Source: Brachionus rotundiformis (taxonomy: Eukaryota; Rotifera; Eurotatoria; Ploima; Brachionidae). From it: DNA of 64,000 bases. A program made the position numbers and the translations under genes. Below the pieces are notes generated by a model. That model made no database searches. It was given only the letters and a program-made list of their open reading frames with translations, and was not told the origin of the DNA. The DNA is taken from contig JAESIW010000207.1 in NCBI GenBank assembly GCA_016802295.1, positions 1,750,032-1,814,031 of the forward strand, written 5' to 3'. This document shows, piece after piece, positions 11,860-22,949 of this stretch (positions are counted from its first letter, which is position 1; the number at the start of each line of letters is the position of its first letter).

Positions 11860-13078
11860 CTAAAAAAATTTAATTTTAAATATTAGATAACTTTATTAAA
11901 AAATATGCTAGAATACAAATTACGTAAAAAACTTTTATTTTAATCTTGAGTATTCAAGAAAGTATTTTCAATTTGCCTAAAGATGGTATTTGGTCCTAAT
12001 TCAAATGGTCCCAACAAATAGCACTATTTTAAATCCTAAAATTCCAACCCGTAACTCAAATTTGACCATTAAATTGGCCCAACTGAAAAAAAGTAATCAA
12101 AAGCCCATTAATCCAGATTAATTTGGAAAAAATTTCAACAACATATACCAATTAGTTAAATGACTTTTATTTACAATTTTGAGCATAGATAAAAATCGAA
12201 TAATTGGAGACGAAAATTTTCTCGATAATTAAAATATAGATATTTTAGTTTTATCACAACTTAATCAATTCGTACGGGCTGGTCCTATTTGGCATTAAGT
12301 TGGGATTTAATTGAAAATAAATAGCAAAAATTAAGATTGACTTGACGAGACTTGGCAGCATAACTTATGTTGACATATCACCCTTAATGCTAACAATCTT
12401 TATAGTTTATTGATTGTTTTTTGATTAAAATTTTAGTTTATTTTAGACTTAAAAAGCTTATGCCAAGGATGTGAGAAAATTTTTTTTATAAATATTTCAT
12501 TTCCTCTTTACTCACATTCTCAAATAAACTTTCTTATTCTAATTCATAAATCAACATTTTTTAAATTGAAAAAACTTTAAATAGGCACATAAAAAAGATT
12601 CGGTAGTGTTAATTTACCAAATTGATTAATGTTTAAAGTTTATCAAAAAAGTTCAATTCATTTTGTTTGTTTTTTCTTTTCATAATTTTAAAATTAAATT
12701 TTATAACATTTATTACAAACTAAGAAATTCATTAAATATAAGATAAGGGATCAATGTTAAAAGCAAATATTTAAGTTTTTTCTTTACAAAAATCTTATGT
12801 TAAAAACTTACAACAAGAATCATTAACCAAATTAGGCTAGAACAGGCTTTAATGATCTGCTTGTGATTTTTGAGTTCTCACCTAGACAAAATCAGCACAT
12901 TTGAATAACTTGCTTTCATTTAAAATTTTAAAATTTTGATTATGACTCATGTAGACCAAAGGGGTATAAATAGGATGAAATTTTTGTACAGAACATTTCA
13001 TTTTTTAAAATTTAAAATTTAAATTTTGAAAAAAGTTTTTTATTTTTGGAAAATGGAAAAAAATTGGAAAACAAAGCA
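11860..13078. other. Spacer upstream of the myosin gene
   Basis: Probably the promoter, and possibly undetected 5' exons, of the myosin gene: the exon at 11706-11859 begins with a splice acceptor and mid-codon. I could not identify a coding segment here. A TATA-like GGGTATAAATAGG sits at about 12961. Confidence 0.45.
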
Positions 13079-13553
13079 GTCACCATAACTCTGCCGATCC
13101 GCAGGTCCCAAGCCCTGATGAAAAAAGAGGAGGGTGGTGGCAGCCACATGCATCGTATGTGCATGTGGTCTTTCACGTAGTCTGCAGAAGAGCTGTATGG
13201 CGGGTACATAGGCCTACGGGTCTTTGTCCAAGTCTTGTCGTATGAGGGCGCCGCTGGCTTCGACCATCTCCCAGTATAGAATCCGAAAGGAGCGAGAATC
13301 TGCTGTACAGCTGACCCTCTGCAGGTAGACGTAACTTTGGAAGCCTTAAGTTAAGACTTTATCTCAATTAAGAGAGAAGTCGCTTGGTTTGTGGTTCCAA
13401 GCTAGTCTAAATAGTTGCCGAGTTCGCAGCCAATTTTGAGTGCTCGGATGAGTGGCGCTGTTTATGATGAACGTCCCACTGGCTTCTTAGGGAAAGACGC
13501 CGTCATAACTCTGCCAAAGCCGGTCCCAAGCCCGGTTGCGAAAAGAGGAGGGT
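13079..13553. repeat. GC-richer element with a 420-bp direct-repeat period
   Basis: About 475 bp of roughly balanced base composition inserted in AT-rich DNA. A conserved stretch of about 50 bases beginning CATAACTCTGCC occurs at 13084 and again at 13504. Both copies contain GGTCCCAAGCCC and AAAAGAGGAGGGT and both are preceded by GTC. The structure is one full 420-bp unit plus the start of a second, with no ORF. Just before the second copy, 13455-13515 carries TGATGA, a TCCC/GGGA stem and GAAA, in the order of a hammerhead ribozyme core, but with the expected C of CTGATGA missing. This looks like a small non-autonomous retroelement (retrozyme or Penelope-related). I could not confirm the family. 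Confidence 0.6.
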
Positions 13554-13899
13554 GACATCTTGATTGTATTTATATCTCATACAATTCATAATTTACGACC
13601 GGAAGTGGTTATTTCTTTTAATAATGTTTATGGAAGTAATTAATTTCGTTTTTTTTAATTTATTTGAGTATAATATCTTTATATTAGATATTAAATTAAA
13701 ATCACATAAGTCTGTCTTTTTTTATTTATTTATCTTAAGAATAATAATATATTAATTTAGTCTTAAGTAAATTAATTTTATTGTGTATATGATAGTTTAT
13801 TAAATAGATATTGAAAATTTAAAATATCAGATTTATTTTTAAAAATTAAGTTTATTTAAATAAGATATGATAAAGAAATTTCTTTTACAATTCATAAAA
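13554..13899. other. AT-rich spacer
   Basis: AT-rich sequence between the repeat element and the 3' end of CPT2. The plus-strand ORF at 13564-13755 is low-complexity and not credible. Confidence 0.5.
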
Positions 13900-16150
13900 T
13901 TAGTCTTTTTTCTTCATAGGTGCTTTTTTCATAATGTCATAAAATTGGTCATAAGTATTCTCCAAAGCATCAACAAATTCATTTAACTCGCTCAAATTGT
14001 ATGAACTGACACAAGCACCTAATTTCTTGTCCAAAATTCTGTACCCGACACCAAAGCCATCTGGAACCACAGGAGCAAATCCTCCATTCATAATATTCGG
14101 ATAAGCTAGCGTCGATGTGGACAATATGTTATGATTTATAAACTTATAAGCATTCGAGTCAAAAAATTCTGGTAGTGGCAATTTTTTACGGTTTGTGGCA
14201 TGGTACTTTAATGCAAATAAATGTCTATCAAATCCTTGACCCATGGCTCCTTCTTTTACCAATTTGTTATGATATTTTGAGCATTGTTGCATCATGGATA
14301 TCACATCACTAATGTTTGAATCAGTGATTTTTCTTTCATTCAAATACTCTGCCAGTCTTTTGGTGGCCATTGTAGCTGGTCTAATAGTTTCAGTTCGGCC
14401 ATATTTAAATGCCGAAGTGCTCGCAGACTCGTAAGTGGCAACAAATTTCTTAAAAACTTTATAGTAAGCTACTTGTATGCCAGATTGCATTATTGAGTCA
14501 GGACTTAGACCAAAATTTTTGGCAAATAATCTTCCAAATGAGTCCTGTTCAAAATTTCTCATGTTCAAACGACCTGTTTGATCTTTAAAATTACTTTCTG
14601 CTTGTCTGATGCTGTTTTTAGCTGCATCGTCCAACTTGAATACTAACTTTTGGACAAATTTGTCCACATCTCCGCGACTAAAGCTTGGTATTGTTTTGGC
14701 ATTTACATATCCATTTCTAACAGTGTCATCATAAACCTCATTAAAAAATCTCAAAACAGCGACTCCATCTCCCCATGAATGCTCAAAATTGACCGCAGCA
14801 TGACCATTTTTGTTAATTATGACTGTATTACTTTTGTCAAACCATCTATTAGTCGGATCACCATACAAAAACTCGTGTGACATCTCAGTGGGATCAGTTG
14901 CTTCACAATCATCCAGAGCAATACAAAATAGGGCAGTGTCGATTTTATCCAATGCTTCTTTGTTTCCCAATTTTTCCAAATGTTCTCTCACAGTGGCCCA
15001 AGTGTTTCGGTTTTCGGCAGTCAAGACTCCCAATGAAAACTCAGCACGGTCACCAGAGTTTAAAATATGGGAAAAAAAAGCCAAAATTTCTTCTGGTTGA
15101 TAAATGTTGTTTTGTTCATCAAAAACTGGAAAGGTGTAGAAATTTCCTTTGTGAAGAACCAGCATGTGATTTTTGCTCTGATCTGTCAAGAGCTCGTCTT
15201 TGTTTTGACGTGGCACTCGAGTAGAGTTAAATAGCCTAAAGTATTGACTCATGTCCAATGGATAAGCATTGAATGCGTATGCTCCATAGAATGAAACAGA
15301 CTCTGGCAAAAGGCGCATTAAGCGCTCAAACATTACAGTTTCGCTTTTTTTTGGGTTTAAATGGAATATTTCAGGCTTTAGCTTACCATTTCTTAAAGAA
15401 TTCATAAATCGTGCTGCTGATATTAAGAAATTTGAAGCCCTAATTGCCTTTAATTAAATTAGAATTTTTTTTTTATTTTTTTTGTGTTATACCTGGTTCA
15501 TTTGCTGAGGATTTGGGTCAGGTGCAAAGGTTATAAATGGGTTATAATTAAGAACTATTGATTCTCTAGCCCTCAAATACATGTCAAACCACGGCTCTTG
15601 AATCAGATAAAAAAATGTATAAACCTCCTTTTTTATCTTTTATTTACCTGATATGTAATTGCTATTTTTGTTGCTAGCATCTAGTGCTCTAACTTCCTTA
15701 TCCAGTTCTATTTTGATCAAAAATTAATTACAAGAAAATTTTTTCTACTTTTTACCAATTGCCTGGCCTTGGCGAAATTTTTCACCAATTTTTTTTGCAT
15801 TGTCATACTCAGCTGGAGTCAACAGAGGCTTTAAAGCTTTATAGTAGCGCTCAAATGTATCATCCAGTTTAGGGATTTTGAGTTTTTGTAAGCTCTTTTG
15901 AAAATGATAAGTTGGTATAATACTTTTCTGCAAAAAGTTATATTGATCATTTTTAAGGCTAGAAATGAGTAATTTATTATTTTTTTAAAATATATATTTA
16001 ATGTGATATCAACTTTGAGGCTTTAATAGTGCTGGACAAGTAGGCCTTGAGAGATAAATTAATATTTGTCTTTTCTGGCACTAAATTTACCAGAGAGTTT
16101 TTGTAATTCCGGATGTATTTGTTGCCTAATAGATACTTCGTTCCGCCCAT
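13900..16150 (-). CDS. CPT2: Carnitine O-palmitoyltransferase 2, mitochondrial
   Basis: CPT2 regenerates long-chain acyl-CoA from acylcarnitine on the matrix side of the inner mitochondrial membrane, feeding beta-oxidation. Five exons are visible: about 16150-16018, 15926-15760, about 15705-15661, about 15600-15492 and 15447-13900. The N-terminal segment MGGTKYLLGNKY... is basic and could act as a mitochondrial presequence. The conserved start IIPTYHFQKSL, then IPKLDDT, EPWFDMYL, MSQYFRLFNSTR and the catalytic-histidine motif FEHSWGDGVAVLRFFNE follow in order, then TETIRPA, CSKYH, AMGQGFDRHL and STSTL. These match the CPT2 branch rather than CPT1, which has N-terminal membrane helices, or CrAT. 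The first intron boundary is the least certain (donor GTTGAT, acceptor AAAAG). The C-terminus ends APMKKKD. Confidence 0.93.
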
Positions 16151-16600
16151 TATGAGACCAATTATTAATTAGTTAAAATTTAAATTTTAAGTCTTTCAAA
16201 TATGTTTGAGTCTAAAGTTCTATTTGATTTAAAAGAAAATTATGAATTTAAAAAAATTGATTTGTTTAGAATTTTGTTAACATTATCAAAAATTAAAAAT
16301 GAATAAGTTGAAAGGTTTTTTATTTATTTTTATTTTTTTAATTCATTTTTTAAAATTATATTAATATTTTTTTTTATCATAGAATGGAATAGTTCTTTTA
16401 AATATTCATGATTAATCATTTAAAAAAAATATATTACTAATTTTAGTTTGAATATAATTGACAAATATAATCACTAAATTTAATTAGAGAGAATTTTTGA
16501 AAAATTTATATTTTTAATATTTTTGTTAATTCATTTTATTCAATATAAATATAAAAATAAAAAAACAAAAAAAAATTTCACACTTGCTATTTTAATAGAA
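16151..16600. other. Short intergenic spacer
   Basis: AT-rich sequence between the CPT2 start and the stop of the receptor gene. It presumably contains the CPT2 promoter and the receptor 3' UTR. No motif stands out. Confidence 0.5.
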
Positions 16601-18361
16601 CTATCTTTTAAAAATATTTAATGTACTCATAATAACAATGCTACAGTAGACAAAAAATAAAATTTTATCAATTAATGCACCTACAAGGAGCCATTCGTTA
16701 TCCTTACAAATGTTATAAGTTTCTATTTGAATTTTGTACCGAATCTGATCAACATTATCATATATCATTTTTAAATATTTTACAAAATTTTTGTCATTTC
16801 TTAGCTCTGGTTGACTTGGACCGGAAGTGTCATTTTGTTCATTGCTTTCTTCATTATTTCTTCTTCTTAATGAAGAACTTTCCTCTTTTGAATCAATAAT
16901 ATCTGAGTTAATATGTTCATGAACTGCAATTACTTTTTCATCATGGACTCTAGTTAAATGATGATTCTGATTAAATTTAATTAAAAATTAACAATTTCTT
17001 CAATTACTTAAATGAATAAGAGTTTAATACAGTGTAGGCTACAGCCTGAATACAAAAAACTCTCGCCAAAACATTCAAAGTGACCTTTAATAAGTTTAAA
17101 TCATGCCTTAGAGAAAAAAGATAAATCTTTCTACCTTTCTGAGCCAGTTTGGAACACTTTTTGTGTGATTACCACCAGAAACATTTATCACAAAAGTAGA
17201 GAACATAATTGAAAAAGTCAATAAAACAATATTGAATAAAAAAAGCTTTCCAAGAAGTGGCCAAGCACTGATTTCATGATTTGGCACACTATTGGACATC
17301 ATGTATGCCAATAGACAGGAAATAATCAAACAAGATGAACCTTGAAATATTTTTTTTAATAAAGCAATTTTAAAATATAATTCTACCAATTATGACTCTT
17401 TGGTTGGATCTCTGAGGCAGCATGAACATCAATAGAGTCAAAATGTAGACAAAATAGGACGGCAAAGTGTAAAGATAATTTCTATACTTCCTCTTGAATA
17501 AAATTTGAAGAACAGCTGAGCTTTGCTTGCCTCTTTCATTAGTTATATTGGTTTCGAAATTCTCTATTTCCCACATATGTTGGTATTTTTTTATTTCATC
17601 ATTTGTGTAGAACACAGTCATGGATAATTCGATTTGGTCGCCAGTGTACGGCATTTGGAATTCAAAAATACAAACCTGCACGTCCAAGGGAAATTTACCA
17701 TAATTAAGTAAACATTCACTGGTCAAATGAACCGCTGGCGTGAATTGAACTGTACCATTGAAAAATAATTTAACTGGAAAATTGGCATAAACTTCGCCTA
17801 ATTTTTTATCACTCGGACTTTTATCATCAAAGCTAATTTCAATAAAAATAATTAATAGTTAAAACTTTAATTTTTTTAATTATACTAAGTCATTAGTTTT
17901 AAATTAGGAGTCCAAATTTTTGAATAATCAACATAGATATATTCAATACCACCAAAGTCTTTTGGTTCCCATTTCAAAAATGAATCGTTCCATTTCTATT
18001 AATTAATTAATATATTATTAATTTAATGAAAATTAACTAGCCATTTTGCTACCTTAAATAAAACAGCAAATAATACTACTCGATGATTATTTTCATCCAT
18101 TTCGAATAAACGCTTTATACCAAGTCTGGCATCTACGATCAGCCTATTATTGGCTTTTGGCACAGGTCTGATTTTTGGATTATACCTGGTTGAAGAATTG
18201 GATGAAAATAAGAACTCATTTAGTCTAAGTTCATCATTAGCTACAACTTTTGTAATCTATTTAGTTTTTCTTTTCCGCTTTATTTTAAACTTACTGGCAT
18301 TTATAAACTTTAGATAGAACAATATTATTAAGCTGAATGGTTTTAAATTTAGTAATATCAT
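16601..18361 (-). CDS. Cys-loop ligand-gated ion channel, nicotinic acetylcholine receptor-like subunit
   Basis: A pentameric ligand-gated channel subunit of the plasma membrane. The first exon (18361-18295) encodes a signal peptide. The extracellular domain runs through DARLGIKRLFEMDENN, KWNDSFLKWEP and IWTPNLKL to a perfect Cys-loop with 13 residues between cysteines (C-LLNYGKFPLDVQV-C). M1 is YLYTLPSYFVYILTLLMFMLP. M2 is split by an intron after VIIG and continues SSCLIISCLLAYMM. M3 ends FVINVS and is followed by VPNWLRKV. A long acidic/basic cytoplasmic loop then leads to M4 (WLLVGALIDKILFFVYC) and the stop at 16601-16603. Ion selectivity was not determined. Loop C (NITNERGKQSSAV) lacks the vicinal Cys pair that marks alpha subunits, so this is a non-alpha or divergent subunit. 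Some exon joins are approximate. Confidence 0.88.
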
Positions 18362-18578
18362 GACCAAAATTTGAAATTTTCTTGAATTATTTTTTATAAT
18401 TAATCAAAAAAATATTTTTTATATGTCGAATATTTTATAATAAACCCCCTTCCCTTTTTTATAATTAGTTATTATAAAATTAAAGTTTTTCTAATTCACC
18501 TTATATTAAAAACTTAAAATTGACTTAAATGATAGGAAAAAATAAATTCTATGCATAAAAATAATTTATTTTAAGAAT

Positions 18579-19211
18579 TTAAGCTTTTTTATATACACTC
18601 AATGGCTTCTGAGATTTGAACCATTCATTTACACTTGGTATACTCATAATGTATTCGTTATGTCTTTTTACCAAGGGGTAATTTTGAAGAAGACGAGCGC
18701 TGAACTCATCCAGCCATGCTAGACTATTAGTCAAAGCCAAGTCAGCCCATGTCAACTGATTACCAACAATACAGCTACTACCATTTAAATTGAGCATTTT
18801 TTCAAATCCTCCTAAAGTTCTTGGCAAAATTTCACCCAAGTATTTTTGATTGAGAATCTTTTTCTTGTTCGAATCGATTTCTTGAATAATTTGAGTAGCA
18901 AAATCACCACACTCCCTTATCTGTTCAATAACCATGTCACATAAAGTAGACTCAATGTCATCCTTACCCTGTAAATTGAATTTTTTGGCCAAAAATCTAC
19001 CAATAGTTGTCGCTTGGGCTATTTGAACTGTGTCATCTACTAACAACACTGGCAATTGCTCAAACGGCATGAAAGACTTGTAATAGTTCCATTCAGTCGG
19101 CTTAATTCTAAAATCCTCATATGTCTGGTTCAAATAGGCAAATAAAAGCTTAATCAAGTCGGCCTTGCCGCGGTCCTCTAAATACATCAACTTGAAGCGA
19201 ATTTCGCTCAT
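18579..19211 (-). CDS. Glutathione S-transferase, sigma-like
   Basis: An intronless 210-residue cytosolic GST. The N-terminal thioredoxin-like domain contains a Tyr at position 10, where sigma and related classes activate the glutathione thiol (LMYLEDRGKADLIKLLF). It also has the cis-proline GSH-binding turn EQLPVLLVDD and the sigma-type signature AQATTIGRFLAKKFNL. The helical C-terminal domain includes LTWADLAL, the conserved N-capping/hydrophobic-staple region of GSTs. Length is typical for the family. Likely roles are glutathione conjugation of electrophiles or prostaglandin-type isomerisation; the sequence cannot separate these. It starts 218 bp below the receptor gene on the same strand, but there is no sign of co-transcription. 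Confidence 0.9.
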   Translation of the reverse strand: MSEIRFKLMYLEDRGKADLIKLLFAYLNQTYEDFRIKPTEWNYYKSFMPFEQLPVLLVDDTVQIAQATTIGRFLAKKFNLQGKDDIESTLCDMVIEQIRECGDFATQIIQEIDSNKKKILNQKYLGEILPRTLGGFEKMLNLNGSSCIVGNQLTWADLALTNSLAWLDEFSARLLQNYPLVKRHNEYIMSIPSVNEWFKSQKPLSVYKKA

Positions 19212-19394
19212 TTTTGTTTAAAAATTAATATGTAAAAATATTCTTAATTTTTAAATTATTTTTATACAAAAAAATTGTCTTATGTATTCAAATTTGCAGT
19301 TAGATAATTTTATTTTATAAATTTTTTATAAATGAATACGATTAAAAAAAAATTTTTTTCAATTGATTAAAAAAAGTAACTAAATTGATATTGA

Positions 19395-19664
19395 TTATTG
19401 AAAATAGTTGTCTTGTTGGTAAAAATCATGATTTCTGGTTTCTTTGAATGGATTACGTTTGCCAATGATCATTGAATGTTTTTTAGCTTTTAAATACTTG
19501 AACAAATTAGCCTTCAACTGATTGTCTAACATGTTGTCCTTGTAAATTTCCATCCATGTTCTTGGAACAGCATAAGCACTTGGAAACATGTAACTCAACA
19601 AATCGGCTTTTACGCTCGTTTGGATCATTATAAGAAAAGCCAATACCAGGAAACTAATTCTCAT
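19395..19664 (-). CDS. Candidate secreted amidated neuropeptide precursor
   Basis: An intronless 89-residue ORF. Residues 1-20 are a clear signal peptide (ISFLVLAFLIMIQTSVKA). The mature part contains KKHSMIIGKR: a dibasic site, then a peptide ending in Gly followed by Lys-Arg. This is the standard signal for prohormone-convertase cleavage and C-terminal amidation. Two products are possible: short HSMII-amide after the KK, or a longer basic amphipathic peptide starting after the VPR. The II-amide end and the helical, Leu/Lys-rich upstream segment recall CRF/DH44-type peptides, but similarity is too weak for assignment. A polar tail (NPFKETRNHDF...) follows. Alternatively this is some other small secreted protein. 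It lies between GST and RUS1 on the same strand. Confidence 0.6.
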   Translation of the reverse strand: MRISFLVLAFLIMIQTSVKADLLSYMFPSAYAVPRTWMEIYKDNMLDNQLKANLFKYLKAKKHSMIIGKRNPFKETRNHDFYQQDNYFQ

Positions 19665-20943
19665 ATTTCATTTAAGTATTACCAATTTTTTCAATTAAAC
19701 TACAGATGCAGATTAAATACTCTTGTTTTTAAATATCTTAAAGAAATAATTAATCAATTATTCTTCAAAAGGTAATCATTTTTATTTATGAATTAAGATT
19801 TAAATGACATTAAATTAAATGAAAATGGGAATTTTTAAGAGACGAAAAACAAGGAATTAGTAAAAAGAATCGATAAATCAACTAATATAAGCTATTCTAA
19901 ATTTTTCCTAAGAATTCCAACAGGCTATTTTGCCATAATTAAATCTTTAATTGCTTATGATGAAATTTCTTTTCCTGTTATTAAAAAATTCTAATTATTT
20001 TCCTATGTAAGTCAGGAAACACCCGCATATAGAATTTAAAACAAAACTCTGCCTCTAAAGTGTATTATATTTCTTTAAAGTCCTAAAAATATTAACAAAT
20101 TAAGATAAGAATAAATATTTTTTTTTAATTGAAAAAATCTAAAAAATCGTGGAGGCGACAAATTTAAATCTAATTAGATTTTTAATCCCGAATGATGCAA
20201 TTTAATATTTAAGATGTTTTTTAATTTTATTTCCTTAAAAGTATAAAATATAAAACAAACAAATATTATTAAAATAAAATTATGATAAAAAAAAACTTTT
20301 ATTGAGTGCTAAATAATAAATATTGAATAATTTATAAGTTATCGAAATAACTAAATCATGATAAGTTCATTTGTAATTTAAATCATTTAAATGTCATTGT
20401 ATTCTTTTTAATAAAAGTCAAAACATTCACATTTATTAATTAACTTATTTTAAGTTTAATTTTCTGTTTTATATCCTGACATTTATTTATATATTAACAA
20501 AATTTATCAATTATACACCATAGACGAATATTTTAGATTAATTTAAACACTTTGCTCTAAATAACCTTTTTCCTAAAATATATAATGAAAAATAATATTT
20601 AAATACTAGAAGAAAAATTTTTTTTTTAAATTCAAATAACCCCTAACTTCCGGTTAAATTCGGATTAAAATTTTAAAATAATTCTATGGTATGACTAAAT
20701 TCTAATTGATAAATATTTATTTATTAAAAAAAATTAATCATTTCTCAAATAACTGAGTAATAATGTCTTGTTAGGGAATAATTATTTATAAAAAAATTCT
20801 ATAAATAGTGATGATTTTATTAATTGATATATATTTAAATCGATTAATCTTCAATTTTATTTATTATTTATTTCCCTTTTGGAATTATAAAAATTTTCTT
20901 TCTCTCATACGTGTTTATAATTAAAAAAAATGAATAAAATAAA
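19665..20943. other. AT-rich intergenic region
   Basis: No coding sequence or RNA gene seen. It should include the promoter of the candidate peptide gene and the 3' UTR of RUS1. Confidence 0.5.
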
Positions 20944-22587
20944 TTAATCATCTTTTTTAAAGGAATATTTAAATTGACCAGGACAAAATTGTGTGTAAGC
21001 ATAGGACCAGCCGGCTTGGCTCGATTTTAGATAAAATCCAGGGAATATTTGCTCAACTATTTTAAAAGATTCGTTGTCTATGGCGCAACTATCTTTATTT
21101 TTGAGCGCTTCTTCTAGATTTTTAAAAGAACTTAATCCCATATTTTTACCAACATAGTCCACTAGTTCAATTTGCAGCATGCATTTTATCAATTGATTAT
21201 CAGAATAGGTCTCATTCAACAAAACTACGCATTTGTTTTCTAATTTTTACCACATGATAATTAATTATTTTAAAATTTTTTTTCTCAAATTACCTCTAAG
21301 ATCAAAACAGATATGATAAGAATTATTTCTAAGTCTTTCGTCTAAGTCAGAACTGAAAATATTCAAATTAGTCAATTTTGCGCCTAGATCAATTTTTAAA
21401 AAATTTCTTAATGGCATCAGAACAGGTTCCATTTTGTTAACTTTTTTTGGATCAAGAATAATCCCTTCCTTAAAATACTCTTGGCAAACAATTTTAAATC
21501 GGTTTCTATTAAACGTTCTCATTACAACAGCTTTGACGGCCTTATAGTTGGAAAACAAATGTCCAAAAACAAAAATACCAAACAATAACCATATTAAACT
21601 TAATTTATAAATAAAATTAATCATTAAAATATTTTTATAATTACTTTATTGAATTTTGAACATAGCTCAAAATAATCATGTTAAAAATTAAAGCTACCAA
21701 GTTAACTAAAGTTTCCTAAAAGATAAATCAATCAATTTAAACTAAAGAAATGGCCATTTTAGTTTACTTGACTATTATCTTTGGCGCTAACGTCAGCAAG
21801 ATTATTTTGTATAGCTTGATGCTGAGTCAATGCCGATCGAGTGGCACCACCAGCAATACCAACTATAGACTAAATTTATTTATTTTAAAAATTTAACTAG
21901 TAAAAATTTATATTATTTACTCTTAATAAACCAGAAAATGATATGAAATAAATTGAATATGATTTGGCAAAGTAAGGTGAAACTAAATCCACAAAGAATG
22001 AAAAGTCATTTAAAATATCTGCATAAAGTCTCCACATCTTGGAATTGGAATCTAAAGAAGAGCCCTGATACCATGCGAAAATAATTCTACCAACCATGCC
22101 AGTTCCATCTTTAATCGTTTTGGTTATATTAGATTAAAAGCTATTTTACATATTATACCCTTAATAAGCCAAGTAATTGTGGCTCCGTAGGCTGTGGCGG
22201 TTTGATCGCCTACGCCTATGCTTTCAAAAATAGCCTTAGCCGCTAAAGCTCCACTAATTGAACTACAGAAAGCCTTATAAATAAAATTTATCTTTTCGAA
22301 ATTGCTAATAATTGTGATAATGTACTTGAATGGTGTCCCATATCTGATAAGAAGCATAGTCTTCACTTACAGTGTTCGGGTACCCTTCAGGAAGGAATAC
22401 TGTCTACATAGAATTATTTTTTTAATTTTGTTAAAATTTTAATTTTTATAATTACTCTAAAAAAATCTTTAAAGGAGAAAAATGAAGACGACAAAGCCTT
22501 GGTTTGTGAAATTTTTCCCACATTTTGAATTTGGTATTCATTACCATTCGAATTATTTCCGAATAGTTCCTTTAAAGTAAAACTCAT
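20944..22587 (-). CDS. RUSF1: RUS family protein (DUF647), RUS1/C16orf58-like
   Basis: The gene looks like several unrelated ORFs but splices into one DUF647 protein. Exons include 22587-22456 (MSFTLKELFG...), about 22404-22335 (VFLPEGYPNTVSEDY..WDTIQ), AFCSSISGALAAKAI..GVGDQTATA, DGTGMVGRIIFAW..DSNSKMWRLYADILND, SIVGIAGGATRSALTQHQA..LADVSAKDNSQ, ETLVNL..QNSI, then LIWLLFG..NYKAVKAVV..IILDPKKVNKMEP, and a last exon ending at 20944 (FPGFYLKSSQAGW). A 46-bp intron joins the ETLVNL exon to the C-terminal half. With that join, the spacing from ETLVNL to the KAVKAVV block equals that I recall for the human protein (49 residues). RUS proteins are conserved, membrane-associated and poorly understood; plant members act in root UV-B sensing and vitamin B6-linked pathways. 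Family call is strong; animal function is unknown. Confidence 0.88.
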
Positions 22588-22949
22588 TTTTTTATTAAAT
22601 TATAAGAAATTTTTGATTTTGATAATTTAGAAAAGTTTAGTGCAAAACAATTTTCTTAATTTTTTAAATTAAATTTTCAAATTATATAAATATAATTGAT
22701 AAATAATATTCAAAAATATAACATTTTTTATCAATTATTTGTAAAATAATTCTTTAATATTAAATAATTTGAATCAAATAACAAGCAATATTTTTAGGTG
22801 ATTAAATTTGAACAAAGCGAAATCATTTGCATTTATTTAATTAGTTTTAACAAAATTGAAAATTAGAAACAAAGATTGTGGATTAACAAAATTAAAATAT
22901 TAAATAACATTATATAATAAACACGTGAGAAGAAAGATAATATTAAAAT
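22588..22949. other. Intergenic spacer
   Basis: About 360 bp of AT-rich sequence between the RUS1 start codon and the TDRD12-like stop codon. No features seen. Confidence 0.5.

Noticed and set aside
21265..21624. A separate small membrane protein starting at 21624
   Set aside because: Its sequence aligns with the C-terminal half of RUS1 and joins the preceding exons through a 46-bp intron.
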